A stretch of DNA of 64,000 bases from Arenibacter echinorum (GTDB taxonomy: Bacteria > Bacteroidota > Bacteroidia > Flavobacteriales > Flavobacteriaceae). The stretch is from assembly GCF_003259375.1 (NCBI RefSeq), contig NZ_QLLN01000005.1, positions 186,001 through 250,000 of the forward strand, in the 5' to 3' direction. The notes beneath the pieces are model-generated. The model was given only the letters and a program-made list of their open reading frames with translations. It was not told where the DNA came from and did not search any database. Of the stretch, positions 29,633 to 39,710 are shown in pieces; position 1 is the stretch's first letter, and every line of letters starts with the position of its first letter. A program made the translations under genes and the position numbers.

Positions 29633-30121
29633 TTACAACTCCTGTAACAAATTCTCCATATTCAATGGCTTTGTAAACATTGTCAAGGATCCATCCGGCT
29701 TATAGGTCCAAAGACTTTTTGGGCGATCCCAATAAAGTTCCACTCCGTTTTTGTCGGGGTCATCCAAATAAATAGCTTCCGAAACACCATGATCACTTGC
29801 TCCTGTTAATGGATAATCTGCCTTAAGCAAACGCAGGTATATGCTGGCAAGATCTTTTCTGGTAGGATATACTATTGCCGTATGGAACAGGCCCACACTA
29901 TTAATAGGTGCAGGAGACATGCCTTTACTATGCCATGTATTTAAACCAATATGATGGTGGTACCCCCCAGCGGAGATAAAGGCGGCCTGACTCCCGTACA
30001 TAGTGGTCACTTCAAAGCCCAATAGATTACAATAAAAATCCAACGACCGTTCCAGGTCTGCCACCTTTAAATGTACGTGCCCAATTCGGGCCTGTGCAGG
30101 AATAGTATATTCATTTTCCAT
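29633..30121 (-). CDS. VOC-family protein (glyoxalase / extradiol dioxygenase type)
   Basis: This 162-aa protein has VOC beta-alpha-beta-beta-beta modules beginning IGHVHLKVADLERSLDFYCNLLGFEV. Candidate metal ligands are His15 or His17, His57 in GGYHHHIGL and Glu128 in GVELYWDRP, the pattern of CatE-like ring-cleavage dioxygenases, though the protein is half their usual length. Substrate cannot be assigned. Confidence 0.8.
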   Translation of the reverse strand: MENEYTIPAQARIGHVHLKVADLERSLDFYCNLLGFEVTTMYGSQAAFISAGGYHHHIGLNTWHSKGMSPAPINSVGLFHTAIVYPTRKDLASIYLRLLKADYPLTGASDHGVSEAIYLDDPDKNGVELYWDRPKSLWTYKPDGSLTMFTKPLNMENLLQEL

Positions 30122-30199
30122 TATTGGAGTGATTTCGACGTGAAAATCGATCTTTAATTACTGCCCTGAAATTTTGTGCAGCCACTAGAACGGATATCA

Positions 30200-30550
30200 T
30201 CAATACTTATAAATTCTTGCAGCGTAGGTGTTGCTGCTGTCAATGCAATAAATAGTCATGGGATAACTGCCTGAAGGCTTAACAATGGGCATTTCCACGG
30301 TCTTTTTCTTTGAAGAAATGTTATTGGACTTATGATTGTCCATCAAACTACTAAGCCGATCTTTATAATTAAAGTCAAAAACAAGGGAATCCGTTGATCC
30401 CTTCCCCTTTCTTTTAAATGCATTGGCCTCATGCTCGCTCCAATCCGTTACCAATGCGTCGTTATCTAAAGAAGGTATTGGGCTTTGCTGGGCATTTAAA
30501 CTACTGCCCATTAAAAACCATACTGCACAAAAAAAGGTGAAATATTTCAT
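30200..30550 (-). CDS. Small secreted protein, unknown
   Basis: This 116-aa protein starts MKYFTFFCAVWFLMGSSLNAQ, a clear Sec signal peptide. The mature part is polar, with a Ser/Lys-rich stretch (NNISSKKKTVEMPIVKPSG) and no recognised domain. A longer frame from 30577 lacks a sensible signal peptide. Its neighbours are another small exported protein upstream and the VOC gene downstream. Confidence 0.6.
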   Translation of the reverse strand: MKYFTFFCAVWFLMGSSLNAQQSPIPSLDNDALVTDWSEHEANAFKRKGKGSTDSLVFDFNYKDRLSSLMDNHKSNNISSKKKTVEMPIVKPSGSYPMTIYCIDSSNTYAARIYKY

Positions 30551-30587
30551 TTTATACTTTTTGTGGGCATAACACAAGTGAAGTTCT

Positions 30588-31052
30588 TTAAAACTCCTCG
30601 CAATTAATACCCTTTTCTATTTGCGTCCTTAAGGCGGTAATTATAGTTTCCAATTCCTCAGGCGCCTTGCCGTACTCAAAGGTGACCTTGGATTTCTTGC
30701 CGGAAAAATTTTCAATCTCCAGCCACTCGGCCCCGCCATCTGCACAATCCGGACATCCCACGATTTGTGGTAACAAAAAAAATTCATTTAAATCTACTGC
30801 TTTTTTAATAGAGTCCCAACTCAATTGGGTCAAGTTTTCTATACAATCAATGGCTTCTACCTGATTATTCCATCCTGAACGGGAATAAATTACAGTGCCC
30901 GCCTTTAGCAACATGTCGTTCTTACAATAGCCAACACACATGCCAAAGGAAGTGCCATAACCCAACTGCTTTATATCGGATGAATTCACTTCATTTTTTT
31001 CGCAAGAAAGCAATAGGCCGATTATAAATAAAAGAAATGCGCTCTTTTTCAT
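30588..31052 (-). CDS. Small lipoprotein, unknown
   Basis: This 154-aa protein has a lipobox ending LLLSCEKN (Cys17). The mature part holds six further Cys, among them MCVGYC, GCPDC and a C-terminal NCEEF, which suggests disulfides or a redox or metal site. I do not recognise the family. It starts a small gene pair with the secreted protein 37 nt downstream. Confidence 0.6.
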   Translation of the reverse strand: MKKSAFLLFIIGLLLSCEKNEVNSSDIKQLGYGTSFGMCVGYCKNDMLLKAGTVIYSRSGWNNQVEAIDCIENLTQLSWDSIKKAVDLNEFFLLPQIVGCPDCADGGAEWLEIENFSGKKSKVTFEYGKAPEELETIITALRTQIEKGINCEEF

Positions 31053-31935
31053 TGGTTACCTCTGTTAAAAATTAAGCTTGTTCCAAAGAATTCCCTTTGG
31101 AGACGTATCGCCAATTAAAATACTGATGGTAAGATGTTTATAATGATATTTGGTTGCGTAAATTATTTAAGGTCTATTAGAAACCCATTAATTGGATCAT
31201 GCTTAATAGTTCAATGAAATCGACCAAAGGGATTCATGAATACCTTCTTCTTTCATTTTCTTTGCTTGTCCAAAGAAAACGAAACAAAAGAAAAGACACT
31301 TCTTCACTATGTGGTCCCTAAAATCTCGAGATTTTAAGGACCGATACCATGGCCTAAATTATTTCCAAGGCTTCAATAATTCTTTACGGCTATGACATCT
31401 CCACCACGGAAGAAGACCGACCCAACAACAAACTTCAAAGGAAATTTATGGTGGTATTCGATAAAAAACAATGATCTATCGACACTATTGGATAAATGTA
31501 ACAAAGGAACGGCCTATTTTCAATTTCGTCTTAAATCAAGTGGTTTTCGCATTGGATGGCGGAAGCCGTCCATAGAGCATTTCACCCAAGTGAAAGCGGC
31601 CTGGGCGGTGCGGCCGTGGAAAGTGCGTAGATTTAAAGAAATTTAAAATCAGCCTAGCGTTTTTTGGTTCGTTTTTTGGGCGATGCAAAAAATGAACAGG
31701 ACACGAATACTGCGATAATTTATATTATCTTTTTCTAACTTACACCCATTTTGAGGATGACCCCATTAATTTTCAAGGCTATCCAAATTGAATAAAAAGG
31801 TATCAAATAACAGGAACAAATACCATATATCAATATCGGAAACTTATAAAATTTACTTGGGTCCTTATTAGTACACTCAATCAGAAATACTAGGGAGTAA
31901 AGGTCCAGTTGAAAATATTAGGACTACAAAGAGTA
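31053..31935. other. Long non-coding stretch containing a repeat-like element
   Basis: This is the largest gap in the window (883 bp). Its centre (31251-31701) is a candidate non-autonomous mobile element, given separately. The flanks, 31053-31250 and 31702-31935, are AT-rich and show no convincing gene or RNA. Confidence 0.6.
31251..31701. mobile_element. MITE-like element with imperfect terminal inverted repeats
   Basis: The left end (31251-31298: TTTCATTTTC, CCAAAGAAAACGAAACAAAAG) and the inverted right end (31659-31701: TTCATTTTTTGC, CCCAAAAAACGAACCAAAAAA) align over about 45 bp, with conserved blocks CATTTT, TGC, CCAAA, AACGAA and CAAAA. The interior is more GC-rich than its surroundings and holds an 84-codon open frame (31392-31646) with no start context and no recognisable protein. 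It has no transposase. Similar text recurs between genes in flavobacterial genomes as I recall, which would make it a dispersed repeat. Confidence 0.55.
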
Positions 31936-32292
31936 TTACTTACCCTTCAATTTTGGCACCTCAGCCAATAGCGTTTTTAATTCATCCCAATTGAGAAAAA
32001 TAAAGCCAAAAATTAAAAGGATAAAAATTGGATTTACCAAAAAGAAGCCAATTTGGAACTTTAGTGAAACATAATATATATCGATCAAACTAAATAATCC
32101 AGCCAATAAAGTTGCGCCAAAAGCAAATAAATAAATCCTCTTATCCACAAAGTAAAAAAATGATGCCACGCTTAACCATCCAATCCCTATGTATAATGCA
32201 CCGTCAAGTTCAATATCGACAAATAAATTCATTCCTATTGAAATAAGAACCAAAATTATAGCCAACAACAAAGGAATAATATCTTTTTTCAT
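31936..32292 (-). CDS. Small membrane protein, unknown
   Basis: This 118-aa protein has four predicted transmembrane helices and a short polar C-terminus (ELKTLLAEVPKLKGK). Starts MKKDIIPLLLAIILVL. No family recognised. It stands alone with gaps on both sides. Confidence 0.6.
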   Translation of the reverse strand: MKKDIIPLLLAIILVLISIGMNLFVDIELDGALYIGIGWLSVASFFYFVDKRIYLFAFGATLLAGLFSLIDIYYVSLKFQIGFFLVNPIFILLIFGFIFLNWDELKTLLAEVPKLKGK

Positions 32293-32503
32293 TGATGATG
32301 TTTTTTCAATTTAATTTCTCCTTTTAGATTCTATGAAATAACTAATCTTCCTTTCATGATTTGTCCCCAGTGTTAAATATCGGCATTTTGGGTCTAACAA
32401 TTAAGTAGAAAATCAGTTATTCAGCATCTTCCAAAATTGTACTGTATAAACGAATCAATCCTAATTATATTGAGTAATCTACCAGGGTTTTGCTCAAAAG
32501 CGG

Positions 32504-33580
32504 TTATGCAACAACCTCTCCGAGAAAAAGGCCAATTACCTCTTCCAAAGTATCCAATACCCCAGGGTTGGTACAATTCATCAAGATAGAGAAGACCATA
32601 TCCTGCTTTGGATACACATAGAATACGGCATATCCCCCTACCCCATTGCCTACATGGCCATAATAGGTCCTCCCCAACTTATCCTGGGTAACCTGCCAAC
32701 CTAGACCATAGTAGGTAGGAGTACCATTAATGATCCCAGAGGTGAGAAATTGGGACTGAATTTTATTCTCCCGAAACTTGGAATCCAAATATACCTGCCC
32801 AAAACGGGCAATATCCGAGGCAGTGGACAAATAGCCCCCTCCTGCCAATTTGTAAGCATTATTAACCGGAATTGCCTTCCTAAACCCCAATCTGCCCTTA
32901 GAATAAAAAGTAGTGCAGTTTGGAGGAAGATTCCCCGGGACTTCCGGGAAGGTATTTTTTAAACCATAAGGTTTTAATATTTTTTCCCGAACATAGTCCG
33001 CAAAGGGTATATCACTTACCTCCTGCATTGCCAACGATATCAATACCCAGTCAAAACTGGTATACTGAAATCTTTTCCCTGGTTCAAAAAGAAGGTCGTC
33101 ATCCTGGAAAAGAACAAGCGACTCCTTTATTCCCAAGGGCTTGTTCAAGCCATATTCCCCACCGCGATACCCTCTAATTCCTGCGGTATGTCCCGCCAAT
33201 TGCCTCAATGTAAAATCAAACTCTTTTTGGGGAAAATAAGGAACATATTTATAAATGGAAGCGTCCAAATCCAACAGACCCTCCTCCACCATAGTAGCCA
33301 AACCGGCGGCGGCAATGGGCTTGGACACACTTGCAATTCTAAAGATAGTGTTCTGGGGGTCCACGGTGCTTTGTTCTTCCACATCTGTAAATCCATAGCC
33401 TTTCTCAAAGTACACTTCATTGTTTTTGCGAACGGTAATGGCCAGGCCCGGAACCCGCTGTTCATCTATAAGCTTTTGCAAGATTTGATCCGCTTGGATC
33501 TTGCCCAATAATTCCTTATCCCCACCAATGACCCGTTGGGAGGCAAATAAATTCTTCAGATATTTTATAATAGGATTCAT
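32504..33580 (-). CDS. Beta-lactamase-family serine hydrolase
   Basis: This 358-aa protein has the penicillin-binding-fold motifs SxxK (Ser84 and Lys87 in ASVSKP), YxS (Tyr173 and Ser175 in FQYTSF) and HxG in place of KTG (His309-Gly311 in YGHVGNG). This is the class C/EstB-like pattern seen in esterases and D-aminopeptidases. There is no classical signal peptide, so it may be cytoplasmic or membrane-linked through the N-terminus. Substrate unknown. Confidence 0.85.
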   Translation of the reverse strand: MNPIIKYLKNLFASQRVIGGDKELLGKIQADQILQKLIDEQRVPGLAITVRKNNEVYFEKGYGFTDVEEQSTVDPQNTIFRIASVSKPIAAAGLATMVEEGLLDLDASIYKYVPYFPQKEFDFTLRQLAGHTAGIRGYRGGEYGLNKPLGIKESLVLFQDDDLLFEPGKRFQYTSFDWVLISLAMQEVSDIPFADYVREKILKPYGLKNTFPEVPGNLPPNCTTFYSKGRLGFRKAIPVNNAYKLAGGGYLSTASDIARFGQVYLDSKFRENKIQSQFLTSGIINGTPTYYGLGWQVTQDKLGRTYYGHVGNGVGGYAVFYVYPKQDMVFSILMNCTNPGVLDTLEEVIGLFLGEVVA

Positions 33581-33648
33581 CGGTCTAATAGTAAACTACT
33601 TTTAAGTTATGAAAAATAGAGATTGGACTGCGACCGTAGACTTTGGTG

Positions 33649-34458
33649 CTAATCAATAAAAATAAGTTCTCCTTTATACAATTGCTCTACCTCCACTACG
33701 GCTGGTCTATTAAAACTAACCACATCCCCAGTGCCACGCAAAGTACCTTTAAGCGATTCCTGTGGACTTAAGCGCATATCGTTGGATCCCCTGTGGTTAA
33801 AGCTAATGTTTTCCGCAATTAGGGCCTCGGCCTCCAAACGGGAATCCCCTGAAGCAAAGACTATACTAAAATTAATGGTTTTGCCCCTTAAATTATAAAA
33901 CGAAATTCCGTTGGAAACAATGGCCAAACTTTGGGTGTCCAATTTCAAATTGAACTCCCCACTGGTATACCCGGCATCCGGGTCGTTGAAGCTCTCGGAA
34001 ATTAAGGTTAAACTAGGATACGCCAAAACGCCATCACTCAGGACATCGAGTCCCGTACTACTCCTAATCTCCGTAATATCGGGAGCCGTAACAAAAACCT
34101 TGGTAAGTCCGTATTTTCGTGTAAAATTACAATCATTGGTATCGCGTAGCAAAAGTCGGTCATCCACAACCTTTACCTCAACTTCGTCCCGCAAATATTC
34201 CCCTGTTTCCACTTCTACCTTCAAGGGACTTCCCTGTCTTAAGGTCAATTGTACATTTTCATAGACCGTAATCGTAGTGAAATTAGGCACTTCCACGATT
34301 TCCCTGCTAATATCCCCGGCATTTTGAAAGCAATCGGGCGCATTCTCACTATTGCAATTCACAAGCACCAACATTATCGCCAATAACATGCCGTTTCTGG
34401 CAACAATTGTCGCAGTGCTCTTACACCCTAATCTTATCTTCAAAATAAAATAGTTCAT
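33649..34458 (-). CDS. DUF2807 (head GIN domain) lipoprotein
   Basis: This 269-aa protein has a lipobox (LVNCNS, Cys35) and a right-handed beta-helix-like DUF2807 domain, seen as repeated short strands ([20 protein letters not shown] and [15 protein letters not shown]). Family function is unknown, though adhesin-like roles have been proposed. The start may be the ATG 23 codons downstream ([12 protein letters not shown]), which gives a more compact signal peptide. Confidence 0.75.
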   Translation of the reverse strand: MNYFILKIRLGCKSTATIVARNGMLLAIMLVLVNCNSENAPDCFQNAGDISREIVEVPNFTTITVYENVQLTLRQGSPLKVEVETGEYLRDEVEVKVVDDRLLLRDTNDCNFTRKYGLTKVFVTAPDITEIRSSTGLDVLSDGVLAYPSLTLISESFNDPDAGYTSGEFNLKLDTQSLAIVSNGISFYNLRGKTINFSIVFASGDSRLEAEALIAENISFNHRGSNDMRLSPQESLKGTLRGTGDVVSFNRPAVVEVEQLYKGELIFID

Positions 34459-34502
34459 TATATTATATTATTTGAGCAGACCATCTGCTCAATTAATTGA
34501 TT

Positions 34503-35600
34503 CTATAGCCTAACTCCAACCCCAAATTCTACGGCTTCGGCTTTTGCACCATGCGATTTTAAACTTATGGCCCCATAGACCTTATCCGAAAAATATCGCT
34601 TCAAGCCAATCCTATTATAGACCTTTCCTTCAAAATCGAAAGGATAGTACACATAATACCCCAACTGGGCAATAACGGACATTTTATTAATAAAAAGTTC
34701 ATGACCCAAAAACACACCAACACGCTTATAATCGTCATCCGGTTGTACCCCATATTCAGGAAATGCTACCGACTGATAGCGTATAAGTTCCTTTAAAAAG
34801 TTGGAAAAATACACATCTGTACCTAGCTGTAGGGCACTTCTTCTAGTAAAGCGCTTGTCTAAATAGGCAGAAAAAATATAAAAAGCATATTGGCCAGAAT
34901 CCACTACATCACTCTCATTTATTCCGGACCTAAAGGCGAGATTAAGTTTAATAGGTTCTGAAACCTTCAATTTTTCGGCTCTAATATATTCCCGTTCCTG
35001 GCCCCCATCCAGATCATAGGTCAACCCCACGTTTAGGGCCATGGTATTGGTAGAGGTATTGGGTGCGGTAACGTTGGCATTGGAGTAATGAATAAGGGAA
35101 AGCCCGGCCTTGAGCCCCAAGCCTTTAAATAAATTTTCCTTGTGATAGTTGAACATCAAATAGGTAGAGCTTAAGAAATGCGAACCATAGGCGTTGTTCC
35201 TAAAATTTTCGTTCTTATCAAAGGGATTGGTATTATAGGCTATGCCCTGCCCCAACCGAAATTGAAGGTTTCTTCTAAAAAAATAGAAATTATAATGGGC
35301 ATATAGTCCATAATTCTCCCCCAAAGTAATGTTGTTCATATTCTGATAAACAAACGAAAAACCCGTATCCGGATAATTGTAGAGTTGCTGCCATTCCTCA
35401 TCCCCATAAGTCTTCCTATTGTATCCTAGGATAATACCCCCAGGATGATTGGTAATCAAATGTGAAATATCAGTATTGTGCAAGAGCACCGAACCATAGT
35501 ATTGACTAACATCCAAGGTGTACCTCTTGGTTTCTTTCCGGTTTTGTGAAAAGCAAAAAGCTGTCGACAGACAGCCTATAAGAAATAGCCTTAGGTTCAT
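34503..35600 (-). CDS. PagL-like acyloxyacyl / lipid A 3-O-deacylase
   Basis: This 365-aa outer-membrane protein has a signal peptide ending FCFSQ. The C-terminal barrel carries the PagL-like dyad HYSNA (His171, Ser173), the region that cleaves the 3-O acyl chain of lipid A. The family is usually about 190 aa, so this is the long Bacteroidota form. The start is the ATG at 35600. The longer frame from 35651 is excluded because a perfect TACATTTG -7 element (35614-35607) lies 6 nt before this ATG. Confidence 0.75.
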   Translation of the reverse strand: MNLRLFLIGCLSTAFCFSQNRKETKRYTLDVSQYYGSVLLHNTDISHLITNHPGGIILGYNRKTYGDEEWQQLYNYPDTGFSFVYQNMNNITLGENYGLYAHYNFYFFRRNLQFRLGQGIAYNTNPFDKNENFRNNAYGSHFLSSTYLMFNYHKENLFKGLGLKAGLSLIHYSNANVTAPNTSTNTMALNVGLTYDLDGGQEREYIRAEKLKVSEPIKLNLAFRSGINESDVVDSGQYAFYIFSAYLDKRFTRRSALQLGTDVYFSNFLKELIRYQSVAFPEYGVQPDDDYKRVGVFLGHELFINKMSVIAQLGYYVYYPFDFEGKVYNRIGLKRYFSDKVYGAISLKSHGAKAEAVEFGVGVRL

Positions 35601-35606
35601 GGGGAG

Positions 35607-35614
35607 CAAATGTA
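35607..35614 (-). promoter_or_regulatory. Perfect -7 element of the pagL-like gene
   Basis: TACATTTG on the minus strand lies 6 nt upstream of the ATG at 35600, so the transcript would be leaderless or nearly so. No TTG is found at the expected -33 distance, which lowers confidence. Confidence 0.45.
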
Positions 35615-35713
35615 ATGAAAAATTAAAAATACGTTTTCTAAAACTTAACAATGCCAGCTTTACTTCACTAAACCCTGGAAAATAATTCGTGGAAAGCCAA
35701 GTTAGGGATCTCT

Positions 35714-36667
35714 TTAGAACAGCTCTTTGGCTATAGCCTCAATATTATCGGATTTACCCATGGAATAATAGTGCAATACAGGTACGCCCGCCGCCTTCAG
35801 CTCCTTGGATTGCTGAATGGCCCACTCTATACCTACCTGACGTACGTCCGCGTTAGTGGAACAATCGTCCACCGCATCTATTAAGTCCTGCGGCAGATCT
35901 ATTTTAAAGACCTGTGGCAATAATTGCAAATGCCGCTTTACAGCAATTGGCTTAATTCCAGGAATAATGGGCACATTGATTCCCATTTTCTTTGCAGCCT
36001 CTACAAACTCGAAAAACTTCTGGTTATCAAAAAACATTTGCGTCACCACATAATCGGCTCCAGCTTCTACCTTTTCTTGCAATCGTTTCAAATCCGTAAT
36101 CAAGGATGGTGCCTCTAAGTGTTTTTCCGGATACCCAGCAACGCCAATACAAAAATCGGCACTATGCACCGTCTCTACCTTGTCATGTAAATAATTACCG
36201 TGATTTAAGGCGTGGATCTGTTTCACCAGCTCCGAAGCATAGGCATGTCCGCCCTTGGTAGGATTAAAATACTGCTCCTCTTTCCGTGCATCGCCACGAA
36301 GCGCCATCACATTTTGTATACCCAAATATTGACAATCTACCAACACATATTCGGTTTCCTCCTTGGTAAAACCTCCACAAAGTACATGTGGAACGGTATC
36401 AACACCGTATTTGTGCTGTATAGAGGCGCAAATACCCACAGTTCCAGGCCTCATACGGGTCAATCTTTTATCCAACAAGCCATCCCTATCTATGTACACG
36501 TACTCCTCCCTGGATGTAGTTACATCAATGAAAGGGGGATTAAACTCCATTAATGGGTCAATATTATCGTATAATTCCTGAATACTTCTTCCTTTGACCG
36601 GTGGTATGATTTCGAAGGAAAACAATGTCTTCCCCTCCGCTTTTTTAATATGTTCCGTTACTTTCAT
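35714..36667 (-). CDS. metF: 5,10-methylenetetrahydrofolate reductase
   Basis: This 317-aa flavoenzyme reduces methylene-THF to methyl-THF, the methyl donor for MetH. Conserved segments are FSFEIIPPVKG with the catalytic Glu, VTTSREEY, MALRGD, IGVAGYPEKH and TQMFFD. It lies downstream of the split metH genes on the same strand after a 284-nt gap, and is probably in the same regulon as the SAM-I-controlled transcript. Confidence 0.95.
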   Translation of the reverse strand: MKVTEHIKKAEGKTLFSFEIIPPVKGRSIQELYDNIDPLMEFNPPFIDVTTSREEYVYIDRDGLLDKRLTRMRPGTVGICASIQHKYGVDTVPHVLCGGFTKEETEYVLVDCQYLGIQNVMALRGDARKEEQYFNPTKGGHAYASELVKQIHALNHGNYLHDKVETVHSADFCIGVAGYPEKHLEAPSLITDLKRLQEKVEAGADYVVTQMFFDNQKFFEFVEAAKKMGINVPIIPGIKPIAVKRHLQLLPQVFKIDLPQDLIDAVDDCSTNADVRQVGIEWAIQQSKELKAAGVPVLHYYSMGKSDNIEAIAKELF

Positions 36668-36951
36668 AATTTCTCCCTATATCCTTTCTTAAAGAAAAGG
36701 CTCATTAGCGATTATTTTATTTATTTCCCTGCACTGGGGCTTTTCTTAAATCTTATTTTCTCTTTCATTTTTATTATGGCAGCCCACAAACGCTCCTTTC
36801 TATCGGTTTGTGGCCGGGCTATACACTTAATTTTTTTATTCCAAAGTCATAAAAAAGATATCGTTCCTATCCCTGCTGCAAGAAATATCCAACTTCAACC
36901 CAACTTTACATATTCTTTCTTCTTTTGTCTAGACCTAGACCTGCCCTTTCC
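36668..36951. other. Spacer between metH (C-terminal part) and metF
   Basis: This 284-bp spacer is AT-rich and has no convincing gene. On the minus strand it holds an imperfect hairpin, CCTTT-TCTTTAAGA-AAGG, just before metF. I see no riboswitch in it. Confidence 0.5.
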
Positions 36952-39666
36952 CTAATCATCCGCAATATTCGGGGCCAACCATCTTGTTGCCTCTTCCAAG
37001 GGCATCCCTTTTCTCGCTGCAAAGTTGGCCACTTGGTCTTCTTTTATTTTACCTACCCCAAAATAACGAGCTTCTGGATTGCCAAAATAATAACCACTTA
37101 CACTGGCCGCCGGCCACATGGCCAAACTCTCTGTCAATTCTACCCCAATCTTTTCCTTTACCTCCATCAATTCCCACAATGTCAATTTTTCCAAGTGGTC
37201 CGGACATGCAGGATAACCGGGCGCAGGCCGTATCCCTAAATAGGATTCCTTGATCAGCTCCTCATTGCTAAGTCCCTCATCAGCGGCATAACCCCAATGA
37301 TTGATCCTTACTTCCCTATGTAAATATTCCGCGAAAGCCTCGGCGAAACGGTCTGCGAGTGCTTTGACCATTATACTGTTATAGTCGTCCAAATTTTTGC
37401 GGTAACCATCTGCCAATTCATCAGTGCCAAAGCCTGTGGATACGCAAAAACAACCTATGTAATCCTGCAAACCACCTTCTTTGGGGGCAATAAAATCGGA
37501 CAGTGCAAAATTAGGTTTCCCCACATATTTTTTGGCCTGTTGGCGCAAAGTCCTAAAAATAAACTCTTCCCCATTATGGGAAAGGGCAATATCATCATCA
37601 TTAATAGTATTCGCGGGAAACAGCCCAAAAATAGCCTTTGCCTTAAATAGCTTACCATCCAAAATCTTCTGCATCATTGCCTTGGCATCTGCAAAAAGCT
37701 CGGTTGCCTGTTTGCCAACTACCTCATCTTCTAAAATATCCGGATACTTGCCATGCAGCTCCCAACTTCTAAAGAAGGGAGACCAATCTATATATGGCAC
37801 TAATTCGTTCAGGTCAAAATCCTCGATCATTTGAATTCCCAAGGTCTTAGGCTTTACAATTTCGGCCTTTGACCAATCCAATTGATATTTATTTTTCCTG
37901 GCCGCCTCAAGGGTTAAATACTCCTTGTGCTTGCCCCTATTCAGGAATTTTTGCCTAAAGTCGGCATAGTCCAATTTAATGTTTTCCTTATACCTATTGG
38001 ACGATTCCTTTTGTAAAAGGTCGCCCACCACTGTAACTGCCCTGGAAGCATCGTTTACATGCACCACGGCACTCTTATACTGAGGGTCTATTTTAACCGC
38101 TGTATGTGCCTTACTGGTGGTGGCACCCCCGATAAGCAAGGGAACCGTAAAATTTTGTCGCTCCATTTCCTTGGCCAAAAAGACCATCTCGTCCAAGGAT
38201 GGGGTTATAAGACCGCTCAGCCCTATGATATCCACTTTTTCCTCCTTGGCGGCATTAATAATCTTCTCCGGGGGTACCATTACTCCCAAATCTACTATCT
38301 CGTAATTGTTACAGGCCAGGACCACACTAACAATATTTTTTCCTATATCGTGAACATCTCCTTTTACGGTCGCCATTAGAATTTTACCTGCAGACGAGCT
38401 GCTTCCTTCCGGCTGGGGGTTTTTAAGCTTCTCCTCTTCAATAAATGGCAATAGATAAGCCACAGCCTTTTTCATGACCCTGGCCGATTTTACCACCTGG
38501 GGCAAGAACATCTTACCACTTTGAAAAAGATCCCCTACCACGTTCATTCCGGTCATCAAATGCCCTTCTATAACTTCTATAGGTGCTTTAACACTTAAAC
38601 GGGCCGCTTCTACATCCTCTACAATATATTGATCTATTCCCTTGACCAAGGCACGGGTAATCCTATTTTGTAAGGGTTCTTCCCTCCAGGAAAGATCTAT
38701 CTTATTTTCCTTCTCCTTACCAATTACGGTTTCTGCAAAGTCCAATAATCGCTCCGTGGCGTCTTCCCTTCGGTTGAGGATTACATCCTCTACATGCTCT
38801 AAAAGGTCTTTTGGAATATCATCATAGACCTCCAACATACTCGGGTTTACAATTCCCATATTCATCCCCGCCTTTATGGCGTGATAAAGAAACACGGAAT
38901 GCATAGCTTCCCGTACGGGATTATTCCCTCTAAAACTAAAGGACACATTACTTACCCCTCCACTTACACTACAAAAAGGCAAATTTTTCTTTACCCATGC
39001 GGTGGCCTTTATAAAGTCGAGCGCGTTTAACTTATGCTCGTCCATTCCCGTGGCTACGGGAAAAATATTCAAATCGAATATTATATCCTCTGGGGGAAAT
39101 CCTACCTTATCCACCAAAATATTATAGGAGCGTTTGGTGATTTCCAATCGCCTTTCGTAATTATCTGCCTGCCCTACCTCGTCAAAAGCCATAACTATGA
39201 CGGCAGCCCCGTAACGCCTAATTAATTTGGCGTGCTTAATAAACTCTTCCTCCCCTTCCTTGAGACTTATGGAATTCACCACACATTTTCCTTGGACTAC
39301 CTGTAGACCTGCCTCAATAATATCCCATTTAGAGCTATCAATCATGATAGGTACCCGAGCAATATCCGGTTCGGCCACAATAAGGTTCAAGAACTTTACC
39401 ATAACCTCTTTTCCATCAATAAGACCATCGTCCATATTGACATCAATGATCTGAGCTCCGCCTTCTACCTGTTCGCGAGCTATATCCAATGCCTCCTCAA
39501 ACTTCTCTTCTTTAATCAGTCGAAGGAATTTTTTGGAACCCGCCACATTGGTGCGTTCCCCTACATTTACGAAATTGCTTTCTGGGGTAATCACCAAAGG
39601 TTCCAATCCGGAGAGTTTTAAAAACCGTTTTGTAATATGTTGTTCCTTATCCGTTATATTGCTCAT
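36952..39666 (-). CDS. metH: Cobalamin-dependent methionine synthase, pterin, B12 and activation modules (split MetH)
   Basis: This 904-aa protein corresponds to the last three modules of MetH. They are the pterin-binding domain ([17 protein letters not shown], about 30-46, and MIDSSKW), the B12 cap and cobalamin domain with DVHDIGKN near residue 438, whose His is the lower axial cobalt ligand, and the C-terminal SAM-binding reactivation domain (about 590-904, with [15 protein letters not shown]). The homocysteine module is encoded separately at 40649-41662. Between the two halves lies a dehydratase gene. The intact activation domain shows the split enzyme is still meant to work with SAM repair. 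Confidence 0.95.
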   Translation of the reverse strand: MSNITDKEQHITKRFLKLSGLEPLVITPESNFVNVGERTNVAGSKKFLRLIKEEKFEEALDIAREQVEGGAQIIDVNMDDGLIDGKEVMVKFLNLIVAEPDIARVPIMIDSSKWDIIEAGLQVVQGKCVVNSISLKEGEEEFIKHAKLIRRYGAAVIVMAFDEVGQADNYERRLEITKRSYNILVDKVGFPPEDIIFDLNIFPVATGMDEHKLNALDFIKATAWVKKNLPFCSVSGGVSNVSFSFRGNNPVREAMHSVFLYHAIKAGMNMGIVNPSMLEVYDDIPKDLLEHVEDVILNRREDATERLLDFAETVIGKEKENKIDLSWREEPLQNRITRALVKGIDQYIVEDVEAARLSVKAPIEVIEGHLMTGMNVVGDLFQSGKMFLPQVVKSARVMKKAVAYLLPFIEEEKLKNPQPEGSSSSAGKILMATVKGDVHDIGKNIVSVVLACNNYEIVDLGVMVPPEKIINAAKEEKVDIIGLSGLITPSLDEMVFLAKEMERQNFTVPLLIGGATTSKAHTAVKIDPQYKSAVVHVNDASRAVTVVGDLLQKESSNRYKENIKLDYADFRQKFLNRGKHKEYLTLEAARKNKYQLDWSKAEIVKPKTLGIQMIEDFDLNELVPYIDWSPFFRSWELHGKYPDILEDEVVGKQATELFADAKAMMQKILDGKLFKAKAIFGLFPANTINDDDIALSHNGEEFIFRTLRQQAKKYVGKPNFALSDFIAPKEGGLQDYIGCFCVSTGFGTDELADGYRKNLDDYNSIMVKALADRFAEAFAEYLHREVRINHWGYAADEGLSNEELIKESYLGIRPAPGYPACPDHLEKLTLWELMEVKEKIGVELTESLAMWPAASVSGYYFGNPEARYFGVGKIKEDQVANFAARKGMPLEEATRWLAPNIADD

Positions 39667-39710
39667 TATTTTTATATTGACCTAGACATTATAAACACCA
39701 AACTGCGTCT

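Noticed and set aside
31392-31646. 84-codon plus-strand frame as a gene
   Set aside because: It lies inside the repeat-like element, has no promoter of the TAnnTTTG type, begins without a convincing start signal, and encodes no recognisable domain.
36650-36955. Plus-strand frame across the metF-metH gap
   Set aside because: It overlaps the metF start in antisense and reads as a low-complexity Phe/Leu/Ile-rich product typical of AT-rich spacer DNA.
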